The position numbers and the translations under genes are program-made. Positions 25,401 to 36,000 of a DNA stretch of 64,000 nucleotides are shown here, piece after piece. Origin of the DNA: Aulostomus chinensis (taxonomy: Eukaryota > Chordata > Actinopteri > Syngnathiformes > Aulostomidae); the NCBI GenBank assembly GCA_037954235.1, contig JBBMOA010000016.1, positions 1,336,403 through 1,400,402 of the forward strand. The letters are read 5' to 3'. The first letter of the stretch is position 1. Every line of letters starts with the position of its first letter. The notes beneath the pieces are model-generated. The model worked only from the letters and a program-made list of their open reading frames with translations. It was not told the origin of the DNA and did not search any database.

Positions 25401-28400
25401 CTGCAGCACAGTGATGACATAAGAGTGACGTCTTGCGTTTGTGGGGCCATGAAGGCTAAAGCTGCCCCACTGCCTGTGAGAGTAACGCTGTAAACTCATA
25501 GAAGAACCAGGCTGCTGCATGAGCTCACCCGTCCGCTGCTGCAGAGCATAAACCAGGAGAGCACCAATTTAGATCTCCTCCAGGAACCAGACACAGCAGC
25601 AGAAGTGAAAACCTCCAGGAAGAGTCCACTCCCAGGAACGCCGCCTGCAGCATGAATGTGCAAGTGTGTGAAAGTTGCCCTGCAGCACTGCTCTCAAATG
25701 CCAGCAAGTAATGTGCCACCTGTTAAAAGCTGCAGATTCGAAGTTGGCGAGCTGCAGCCAAAGCCTTCATCCGCAGGAACCCAGCAGCTTAATGGGGAAG
25801 ACCAGCCACCGAGGACTGGCCGGCCTCCCTTCCTCTCTCCTAACCACCAGTTCCTTCTCCTCCATCAGATCTGCTCTTCCAGCTGTGCACAAGCCAGCAC
25901 ACAGCTGGGGTTAAAGGAATTACCTGCATCACCTCACCAGGTGAAGTCCAGCTTGCTAAAATGAATAAGCAGTCACATCCTTAGCGCCACCCCATTCCTT
26001 CTCCCTCCACACCTCATGTCACTGTACCTTCAATCCTCCGTCCAATGATCCCAGCAAACATCCTGTCCATCACGCGTCGTCCTCCTCTTTGCTGCTGTGA
26101 TACGAGTGTGACAAGGAAGCAACCTGTGTCCTTGTATGCTTCCTCCTCTCTCGCTTGTCTCCTTTCCTCATCTCCTGCAGGGGTGCCCCTCACCCTCCCC
26201 TCCCCTCCCCTCTCCTCAGTAGGATGACTCCTGGCAAATTGAGTGCGGCAGGATTAATTGCAATTCAATGTCTATTACAGTCAGTCTCCTTAGTTCAGGC
26301 CAGCGCTTGTGGTGAGGAAGAAAGAAACAGGGGAGGGAGGTGGAGGTGCAGATACAGATGGAGAATGTGAATTAGGGATGAAAGAGAAGAGAGGAAACAG
26401 GCGAGAGGAGAGACATGACGAGTACCAAAATCTGACTGCACCCCGCTGTCAGCCAGGATGTCCAGACTGTCCGTGCCCCTGACATTTCCCCCTTGTCTCA
26501 GCACAATCTCAGGCCTCCTGCTGCACATCTCCTCCTCCTCCCCTTCACACACTGAATCCCAAAACAGCAGGAGCACAATTCCACACCAAGGGCGAAGCCT
26601 CCACAACCAGAGGGGATTGGTACCAAGCACGAGTCAAGACTCACACTTCTCTTTATATGCATGGAAACGTCAAACCCTGAAACCTCCGTCAACACTGATC
26701 CTGTTTGTGTTAACAACAGAGGCTGCAGACAGAACCTTGGACACCCGCTGATGAGAGGACGCCATCCAATGATGCGCTGTCAGCGTAATAAAAATAAATA
26801 AAACAAATTTGTAAACATCAATGCCACTGAACCCAAAAGTCAATAACATGCATCCTGCTAGCAGGTCAGTGATATGCAAGCATGAGTGGCGTCGGCGACT
26901 AACGATTGATTTACAGTCAAATTCTTTTCAGGCTCTCAAAAGAGCTCTGACAAAATTATAGAAGTAATAAACCTTTCAAGTGGGCAACTGATCCAGCACA
27001 ACACAACACAAGTGAGTTCTGATCACTGCGACGCAGAGGAACCGCCTGGTCTGTGGCGATGAGTTAAACGTAGGTGTGTTTAGGTGGGGGGGTGAGGGGC
27101 GTCTGTCCTAACAGGCTACATCAGGTCACGGCTGGAAACACCTTCATGCACTGCTGTGTTCTTCAGCCGAGACCTGGGGGAGATATAATAATAATAATGA
27201 AGAACGACTGCTGCCCCCCCCCCCACAATGGTCCTCTAGATGAGCGTGGAAGAAGACGGCACCCAAAGTAATCATAAACCAGAGAAACCGCTGGAAATGG
27301 AAAACAAAATTGGCTGTTGTGTGGACGCGGGCCGCCCTGCTGAGCGTCCTGGAGCAACAGGATTTGAACAGAATCGTTATCCTCACTCTGCATCCGACAT
27401 TGTCGTCTCTATGTCAGTATTTCTAACACTCAGACATAAATCGAACTGCAGCAACTGCTGGTCAGACTGACCGGGCCGCTCTGGCTGGCTACATGACCAT
27501 CGGCGTGCTGGAAGAAAAAAAAACAAAAAAACAAAAAAGGCTCAGAAACCACAGCGAGCTCAGCCTGAGGAGGCAGGAGGGGTTGGCATGATGCAGCCGC
27601 CAGCAGCAGCGAGAGCAAACACATCAACAAACACGACCGGAAACAGCACTGGAGCTGAGGGGAACCTGACCAGAGGTGAAGACACTCACAGGTGCCTCAG
27701 TCTGGCTGCACCTCCTCACGTCCTTGTGTCTCAATACGCCATTTCCCTTCTCTAATTCCAAAGGATTCTGCTTGAAGTGACACCTCACCTCCTCACCAGT
27801 AGCTGTCCTGAGTTGACAAGGAGGATTTTTCCCTCCTGCGTGATGCCTTTGTGTCTCCAGAATGCAGAGAGAACCAGTCATGTATATTTAGCTTGAAGCT
27901 AACAGAGACTGACCGCTAACAACAACTCAACTGTCCGGAAGCTTCTGTTTACAAACCGCCATAATCCAGGTCTTCTTTATCCAGGCATGAACTCAGTAAT
28001 CCAAACACTTGGATGAGAGATGAATATCAACCAACTACAACACTTCTGGTTTGGTCCACCGGCAAGTAGTGAGTTGGTTCACATAAACTCGCCAGCTGGT
28101 TGTGCTCGGCGCTACCCTGGCAAAGTTTGGCTTCTAAGTTTTTCTCTTTTTACCTTTATTCCTATAGAGGTGGGGGATATAGATTTAAAACTTTTTGCAG
28201 CGACAAAAAAAAAATTTGGAGCCACCAGTCCTGATATTATATACACACAAAACAAAGACGGAGGATAAAAACAGCTGAATTTGAGTCACAGACCTGAATT
28301 CCAGCCAGCATGCAAACACCAACAATCCCAGAATTCATAGTCTGACTCAGAACAAAGAAACTTATCCTGTAAAAGAGCAAATAACACGGCCATAACGCAA

Positions 28401-28772
28401 GTACATCTGGAGCACCATGATACCATGATGGCGTGGTAAGATATCTGCAGCATGTTCCTTTGTCTCTAGGGGGTTACATGTTGTAGGTGTCCATCAGTCA
28501 CACCTCCACACCAGCCTGGGGGGCGCCTCCCAAGGAGCAGAAAACATCAGACAGCAACTTTACAACACAAGCACAAGTGGAGCATCGCTCCACTGCTAGT
28601 TGTGTAGCACAAACACGGTCACTGCTCACACACACAAGTAACTAACTTTACAGTAAACTGAGGGACACAGATATCACCCAGTGGGGTGCTGGTGCCAGCA
28701 GCAAGCTAACTGGCTGTTCCAAGCTAGCGTTAGCTAGCTAGCCTTAAAGCAGCAACTGAGAAACGCAAAGAA
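22424..28772. other. Intergenic, no gene seen
   Basis: Contains two TTAGGG units near 23,383, a 23-nt poly(C) run at 24,383-24,405, and C/A homopolymers near 27,213 and 27,512. A 72-bp sequence at 27,855-27,926 recurs inside mcm8 intron 7. Possible conserved non-coding stretches are 24,590-24,700 and 26,220-26,300. No exon was found. Confidence 0.45.
27855..27926 (+). repeat. Dispersed repeat, copy 1
   Basis: About 72 bp starting CTCCAGAATGCAG and containing CATGTATATTTAGCTTGA. It matches 43,090-43,160 in mcm8 intron 7 with few differences. Family unknown. Confidence 0.8.
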
Positions 28773-28785
28773 GCGAGCGAGCGAG

Positions 28786-28828
<43 letters not shown>
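28773..28828. repeat. (GCGA)n-(GC)n-(AC)n tract
   Basis: Alternating purine-pyrimidine run: GCGAGCGAGCGAGCGCGCGC followed by about 16 AC units. It is a strong candidate for left-handed (Z) DNA. Confidence 0.9.
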
Positions 28829-28832
<4 letters not shown>

Positions 28833-28912
28833 GCAGTAGAACACTCACTTCCAACCCAGTTAGCATCAGAGATCCGGTCCAACCTGTCAAGGGTGCTGAC
28901 CAGGTGAATGTG

Positions 28913-28920
28913 TGACGTCA
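28913..28920. promoter_or_regulatory. Perfect CRE palindrome (TGACGTCA)
   Basis: Eight-base CREB/ATF consensus. A second perfect copy is at 29,130-29,137, 217 bp away. The sequence between them is comparatively CpG-rich (CTTCCGCGG, GGCGGCGTGCGGACGG). No gene start could be tied to it. Confidence 0.4.
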
Positions 28921-29129
28921 CCTCAACCAGCACTGGCAGCGACTTCCGCGGTTATTTCCTCCTGAAAAAGGTGATGGAGCAGGGCGGCGTGCGGACGGCA
29001 GGTGTGTGAGCACCTGCAGGTAGTTGGTTCAAATATTACTCCTGAATTCACACGCAGCTGTGATTGGTGGAAGCAGCACTAGTCACGGCTAATTGGGTGA
29101 ACTCACGCTGCATTCAGGTGCTGCTGGGA

Positions 29130-29137
29130 TGACGTCA
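29130..29137. promoter_or_regulatory. Second CRE palindrome (TGACGTCA)
   Basis: Perfect CREB/ATF consensus; see 28,913. Function is inferred only from the motif. Confidence 0.4.
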
Positions 29138-29539
29138 AGCGGGTCATGATATTTGATTAAATCTTGTATGAGAAGTAGATGCACCTGAGGGGTTCGGCAG
29201 TTTGTTAGCAAAAAGGTGGGGGGGGGGCAAACTCTTGTGACGAAATGGCGTCCAATTTGAGCTCAAATTGAATCTCAGGTTCCAATTGCGTGCGAGAACA
29301 AACAGAGGATGTTGGAGTGAGAGCAGGAGGTTTGAGGGGCAGGAGGGGGCAGCTAGGAGGCAAGAGGAGGGAGGGATCGTGGAGGAGCGGGGGGAGATGT
29401 AGAAGAAGAAATTGAAAGACAGCGTGGGAGAGAAATGTGGAGAGATAAAGAGAAAAGGTGTATTGAGGCTTTGCAGGCACGGCTGCCCCGGTCTGAAGTT
29501 TGTTAAATAGCTTTCTGATGGGATTGGTAAAGCAGTGAA

Positions 29540-30125
29540 GCTTGTGACACCGTGAGAGAGAGACAGAGAGAGAGAGCGAGAGAGAGATGTGTGTGTGCCG
29601 AGAGAGAGAGATGTGTGTATGCCGTTAGAGAGAGAGAGATGTGTGTGTGCCGAGAGAGAGAGAGAGAGATGTGTGTATGCCGTTAGAGAGAGAGAGATGT
29701 GTGTGTGCCGAGAGAGAGAGAGAGATGTGTGTGTGCCGAGAGAGAGAGAGATGTGTGTATGCCGTTAGAGAGAGAGAGATGTGTGTGTGTGCCGAGAGAG
29801 AGAGAGAGATGTGTGTGTGTGCCAAGAGAGAGAGAGAGAGAGATGTGTGTATGCCGTTAGAGAGAGAGAGAGAGAGAGATGTGTGTATGCCGTTAGAGAG
29901 AGAGAGAGATGTGTGTACTGTGAGAGAGAGAGAGAGATGTGTGTACTGTGAGAGAGAGAGATGCGTGTGTGCCGTTAGAGAGAGAGATGTGTGTGTGCCG
30001 TTAGAGAGAGATGTGTGTGCCGTTAGAGAGAGAAGAGATGTGTGTGTGCCGTTAGAGAGAGAGAGATGTGTGTGTGCCGTTCGAGAGAGAGAGATGTGTG
30101 TGTGCCGTTCGAGAGAGAGAGAGAA
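29540..30125 (+). repeat. Compound (GA)n / GATGTGTGTGTGCCG minisatellite
   Basis: About 18 units. Each is a GAGAGA run of variable length followed by GATGTGTGTGTGCCG, with or without TTA, or by a GATGTGTGTACTGTG variant. Open frames on both strands (188 aa on +, 169 aa on -) are pure repeat translations and not genes. Confidence 0.93.
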
Positions 30126-33100
30126 TGAACCCAAGAAAAAGAGGGAGGGTGACAGAGAAAAAGGGAGTAAACAAAAAAATCAAGACATGAAAGTAAAGGA
30201 GATTTAGATGTTGATTTATTATTTTATTATGGAGTAATTCTGCCCCCCAGTGGCGATCAGTGTTACAGCAGCAGTTTAGCTGCACCCAGAGGGAGTGATG
30301 CTGGTACTTGGTCCAGTGGTGGAAAGTAGTTTTATTCAGCTACTGCACCAAAGTACAACATCAAGATATCTGTACTTTACTGACTGCTTGCATGTAAGGG
30401 AACTTTCAGTCTCATTCTGCTGTTCAACGGCGATGGCAGCATGACACCACATTTATCTGAGCCCTTTAATAACGAGTTACTCGGAAAAAGAAATATTGCA
30501 AAACCTGACGGATGGAGGCAACGATCAGCTCGGTGCTGCTGACACACACCAACCTCACATTACTCACATCGCACACAAGGAGCGTCAGCTCGTTTCTGCT
30601 CTGACGGGTAAACTTTGATTTTCCCCCAAAACACTAAAGAAATGACGCATCACAGCATCAAAAAGCTATAAAGAAAGTCTATTTTTGTGATTTTGCCACC
30701 CCCGCCCCACCCCAGATCGATTTCTTTCTTTGAAGACGGATTGTTAGAAGAAAACACCACAGTTCAATCCATCATTCTGTCTGCCGGAGGCCCTGTTCTA
30801 TAAACAATACATTACTGGTGGTATCTGAACGCCCCCGTAGGAACCCGGCACAGTTCAAAGCCAGAACCACAAACAAACACAATGGAGCCACTCAGCTTCT
30901 TCAGATCATTCCTACTAAAACTTCCTCCTCCTCAAACCCCGTAGGATCGCGCTGGAGAGGCTGCAGCTCATGTATTTATACAACACTCGTAGTGTAGTCT
31001 TTGTTTACCCGTGAATCCCACAATGTGTGGCGTTCTGCGACCAGAGGCGGGACACGGGTGGCTAAAGAGAGCTTTTCCTTTTACACAGACTTCAACTCAG
31101 CCTCTGCACCGCCATCACAGCGAGGAGTTACAGCAGCGTGATGCTGCCGCTGTGACCAGGCTGCGTGCAAGCGGCTGGACGCAGGCCTGCACTGGGTTCT
31201 GAACCATTATTGGACAAGGAAGCAGCGAGCGACGGCAATAGAGAGGCTGTCTGGTAACCAGAGGGTCACGGGTTCGAGCTTCACCTCCCCTGATGACAGT
31301 GCTGAAGGGTTGGGCGGTACGACAGTATACCAAGGTATTAGAACACCTGGACGGTATCACAATGCTGCACTTTTCTATGAAACGTGTACTGTAGTGTGCT
31401 GCAGGATCTACTGATGGGATCTACCAACAGGATCTACTGGCTACCAGTTTTATGAACTCAGATTCTGTTGATGTGGTGGTTGTTGCTTGGGTTCCATGTC
31501 TGTGTCGTGTTAAGAGAGCATTCATGGTGTCCCTTTCTGTTAGTTTTAGCTCATTAGCTGTACAAATACTGCAAACAAGCACTTTCTAACATGAAGGCGT
31601 ACTCTGTTAGCCTCCGTTAGCTTCAAGCTAGATAGAAGCGACTGAGACTTGCTGCAGTCTGGAGTCACAAAGAAGTGACGGAGGAGGGGAAAACATATCG
31701 GTGAGCTCAAGCCTCGCATTCGTGAGTACTTGAAAGGCCATTTTTGGGTGAGGTATGACTTTAGGAGTCAGTGGAGGAGATGTTCTGGGTTCAGATCAGT
31801 TCACTGGAGTGTAATCGTTCAAGCCGAGCAAGCAGTGCAGCTCACTCAAGGACGAGAGCAAAACAAACACAGAAGTTAATTCCAAAACTTTCACAAACAA
31901 TGCTTTTGAGAAATATTTCTCCTGTTCAGCACCGTGTTCTCACACATAAAGTCACAGGACAAATATTCCTGCCAGTAGAAAAAAAAAGTTTGCTTTTAAT
32001 GAATTCTGAACGTGGTTCCTGTGAAACTGCTGAGATATTCAGCTCAACGATGTCGTGGAGCCACTTGCTCTGGTGCTCAGCTCATCAAACCAGCTGAAGT
32101 CACCCGCTGGAGCACAGAGAAGATCCCAGACCCAACAAGCACTCCTTCAGTGCCTCTGTGCGCTGACCAACACACACCCAGGCTCTTCACTGCACATCGG
32201 CTTACAAAGGACAAAGTTTTGAGTAAAGCTGGTTTCATTTTTCTGATACTTTTTCATCAGGTGTCTTCTTGAGTTTCTGTGGTCCTCCAGCATCCTGCCA
32301 TTATTCTGTCCTCACTTGCTGTCACTTGTCTTTACGGCGTCTTGGATGCGTTTTGATGAATGGACAAACTCCTTTTGGTACCAGTTGTTCTTTTCTGTTC
32401 ATGGAGTTCTTTCTGACATCATGTAACTTCATGTCTCTGTTCATGTGCTTGCCCTTCTAACGACATTTGCTCCAAACGAATCGCTGGCTCCCCCTAGGGA
32501 ATGGGATGAGGTTGATTGAAGACACTCCCCCTGATCATTAGACACGCCCCTATCACCGGACACGCCTCTTAATTGCTAAATACACCCCCTGATCATTCAA
32601 CACTCCTGATCACTGGACACGCCCCTAATCACTAGACACGCCCCCTGATTGCAGACATACCTGTGTCTGATTTCCTACATATGTTTGTTGAGCGCTTGCG
32701 TCTCTCACCAGCCTGAGGAACGTCGCCCCATGGATCTTCAGGATGAACTGTTGGTAACTGAATATTTTTTCCAATTTTTGGCTAAAATTGCGTAACATTT
32801 TGTCTTCAAGTTGAACAAATCTGACAGATTGTACCCACCTGCGTCAGCCCAGCCCACCTAGATGATGTCATAGCCACAATCCATCCAGGTGTTTGTCACC
32901 GCTGATGCCTGGTTCTCTTTCTGTTGCATGACTCCTCATTTTTGACGTTTCCATTTGTTAAATTTTGTTTTGTTTTGCCGAGGTCACTTTTTTTTTTAGG
33001 GGGAAAATTTTGGAATTTTTAACCTCAGCACCTCTAACAAATCTATATGCAATAATGTGAAGCACAAAAATACGTGACATTTAAACTCCCAAACTGCAGT

Positions 33101-33255
33101 ATTTGATCCCAAGGCCATCAGAGCATAAAAACATGCATTATGTTACTTCTGGGTTTCACCTTGAAGTTTATAGCTTTATTAATGTTCCTCCATGATGCAT
33201 TTTTTTCTGAGTTTGGCCTCTGGAGCAAATACCTGCTTACCTGCAGAGCACATGC

Positions 33256-33289
<34 letters not shown>

Positions 33290-34169
33290 ATTGAGGCCTT
33301 CATTATCGCGTCACGTCGAGAGAACCAGGAGGGAACCGCCACTCCGACTTACATTAAGGAACCATCGACAACGCCACAGCAGATGCTACCACTTACAGGG
33401 CCGCTGTGTCTCCACAGTATGGAGGCAAACTAAAGGCTGCCTCCCTCCAGCTGTGATAGGAAAGGTCCCTGAAGGTGGCGGTCTCCCTCCTGTCTGGTCC
33501 ACATTCTGGTCCCTGGTGGGCTCTCTGGCCGGTCAGCCAGCACACACAGAGGCTGGTAGCTGGAGGTGTAAACAGAGGCTCGCTGCTTCAAAGGCAGTCA
33601 GAATGACAATAATATTGTTTGACATTTCCTGAGACAAACAACCTAAAATGATGTCTGCTTCTCTCTCACAAAGACTGAAAACACGCTGCTGCTTTCAAGG
33701 CCCAAAGCAGAGAAATCTGCCGTTTGTTCCTGGTACAAGACACTCACGACGTGCTTCCCTTCAACTAACAGACAGCCTGGTTTTCCGCAGGCAAAAATAA
33801 CATGTTGCTGTTTACTTTAACACAAGCTTTCATCGCCAAAGAGCGGCGACTGACGAGTGAAGAGTGACAACAGAGCCAGTCACAAACGGCTGCTGATGTC
33901 CCTGGGCTCGCCGGTCCTCTCTCTCCATCCTCATGTACAAACACACTCACACCAGAACAGATGCGTCTGTGCACCGCAGTGTGTGTGTTTGTGTGTGTGT
34001 GTGTGTGTGCAGGATCACTACACCTGTCAAGGTAAACGGGACGAGACCCCCGATCTTTCTCACAAGACGGCAGTGAAGACTCCCACAGCTCGGGAACAGC
34101 AGAGTGCAGGCTGGGAGAACGTTTGTGTCTCGTGACCACTCTCAGTCTCTCTGTCCTGGCACAGGTCAC
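30126..34169. other. Intergenic, no gene seen
   Basis: Includes a weak tRNA-like SINE remnant near 31,240-31,300 (GGGTCACGGGTTCGAGC), a dispersed repeat at 31,590-31,790, a run of GACACGCCCC-containing imperfect repeats at 32,515-32,655, and (TG)n tracts near 33,259-33,287 and 33,980-34,008. No coding exon was supported. Confidence 0.45.
31590..31790 (+). repeat. Dispersed repeat shared with mcm8 intron 19
   Basis: The ordered blocks CTCCGTTAGCTTCA, GAGTCACAAAGAAGTGACG, TTGAAAGGC and GGAGATGTTC appear in the same order at 48,055-48,207. Similarity is moderate, so these are old copies of an unnamed repeat. Confidence 0.6.
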
Positions 34170-34938
34170 AGTCCTCCTTCATGGTCCTCCTTCACGGTCC
34201 TCCTTCACAGTCCTCCTTCACGGTCCTCCTCCTTCATGGTCCTCCTTCACGGTCCTCCTCCTTCACGGTCCTCCTCCTTCACGGTCCTCCTTCACAGTCC
34301 TCCTCCTTCACGGTCCTCCTTCACGGTCCTCCTTCACAGTCTTCCTTCATGGTCCTCCTTCACAGTCCTCCTTCACGGTCCTCCTTCACAGTCTTCCTTC
34401 ATGGTCCTCCTTCACAGTCCTCCTCCTTCACGGTCCTCCTCCTTCACGGTCCTCCTTCACAGTCCTCCTTCACGGTCCTCCTTCACGGTCCTCCTTCACA
34501 GTCTTCCTTCATGGTCCTCCTTCACAGTCCTCCTTCACGGTCCTCCTTCACAGTCTTCCTTCATGGTCCTCCTTCACAGTCCTCCTCCTTCACGGTCCTC
34601 CTCCTTCACGGTCCTCCTTCACAGTCCTCCTTCACGGTCCTCCTTCACGGTCCTCCTTCACAGTCTTCCTTCATGGTCCTCCTTCACAGTCCTCCTCCTT
34701 CACGGTCCTCCTTCATGGTCCTCCTTCACGGTCCTCCTCCTTCACGGTCCTCCTTCATGGTCCTCCTCCTTCACGGTCCTCCTCCTTCACGGTCCTCCTT
34801 CACGGTCCTCCTCCTTCACGGTCCTCCTTCACGGTCCTCCTCCTTCACGGTCCTCCTTCACGGTCCTCCTCCTTCACGGTCCTCCTCCTTCATGGTCCTC
34901 CTTCACGGTCCTCCTTCATGGTCCTCCTTCACGGTCCT
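34170..34938 (+). repeat. 13/16-bp minisatellite, array 1
   Basis: The unit is CCTCCTTCACGGT (13 bp), with a 16-bp variant CCTCCTCCTTCACGGT and CACAGT/CATGGT variants. Neither 13 nor 16 is a multiple of three and the unit lacks stops in all frames, so all three + frames stay open for about 260-280 codons. This is a repeat artefact and not a gene. Confidence 0.93.
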
Positions 34939-35574
34939 TGTAGATACATTTATTCATATATTTACTTAAGCTAGAGTGCAGGAAACACAGGCAGTGAAGC
35001 ACAGACCAGACTGTATCAGAGTGGACAGGTGAAAAGGTCACAGCAGGGACTAGCAGGAGTGTAGCTCATGCTAGCATCACTCCCTCAAGCTAATCAGGTC
35101 AGAACAGTCCACAGAATTTCTACAGTAGCAGGAAGTGGTGGGAGTCAGAAGTAGACAAGAGCAAGGTGGTGGATCAGGAGAGAGGTTTTGATCTTCACAG
35201 CTGCAACAAGAAGTCTACGATGGAACAGAGGGTGCTGGCACGCAGTCAGACGGAAGATTCTGCAAAATAACACAAAATCAAAAATACACACTCGCACGCA
35301 GAAGCGATCCCATCAGCACCTCCCTGTAACACATAAAACTGGAGAGAGAGTGAGATCGTTGGACTTCCTGCCCCAACGCCAGGGACGACACATCTGCGTA
35401 TGCTGACTCCAGGACAGGGAGACCATCTCCAGAGCTCTGGATTCTTTCCTGTTAATCTGAATAAATTCTTTTGAACCAACTGGAAGGTGTCCTCTCCAGA
35501 TTTGGAACAGCGCAATATAGACTCTGTGGGTCCTTCTGATTGATTAATGATGACTTGTTGAAAAATTCCTACAT
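34939..35574. other. Spacer between two related minisatellite arrays
   Basis: Ordinary sequence of about 635 bp between two arrays of the same unit. No exon or known repeat was recognised. Confidence 0.5.
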
Positions 35575-36000
35575 CCTCCTTCATGGTCCTCCTCCTTCAC
35601 GGTCCTCCTTCATGGTCCTCCTACACAGTCCTCCTTCATGGTCCTCCTCCACGGTCCTCCTTCATGGTCCTCCTCTACGGTCCTCCTTCACGGTCCTCCT
35701 TCACGGTCCTCCTCCTTCATGGTCCTCCTTCATGGTCCTCCTCCACGGTCCTCCTTCATGGTCCTCCACCTTCATGGTCCACCTTCATGGTCCTCCTCCT
35801 TCACAGTTCTCCTTCACGGTCCTCCTCCTTCATGGTCCTCCTTCATGGTCCTCCTCCTTCACGGTCCTCCTTCATGGTCCTCCTCCTTCATGGTCCTCCT
35901 TCATGGTCCTCCTCCTTCACGGTCCTCCTCCTTCACAGTTCTCCTCCACGGTCCTCCTTCATGGTCCTCCTCCTTCACGGTCCTCCTTCATGGTCCTCCT
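35575..36000 (+). repeat. 13/16-bp minisatellite, array 2
   Basis: Same unit family as 34,170-34,938 but richer in CATGGT and CTCCACGGT variants. The original array was probably split or duplicated. Open frames of 138-216 codons are repeat translations. Confidence 0.92.

Noticed and set aside
29625..30207. Long open frames on both strands over the GA/GT array
   Set aside because: Pure repeat translations (RERER / LSLSH); the same array opens both strands.
31115..31360. 81-codon - strand frame with TRDPLV-like text
   Set aside because: Typical antisense translation of a tRNA-derived SINE remnant (GGGTTCGAGC), not a gene.
34104..34974. Three overlapping open frames of 262-283 codons
   Set aside because: 13/16-bp repeat with no stops in any frame; no start context, no splice sites, no conservation.
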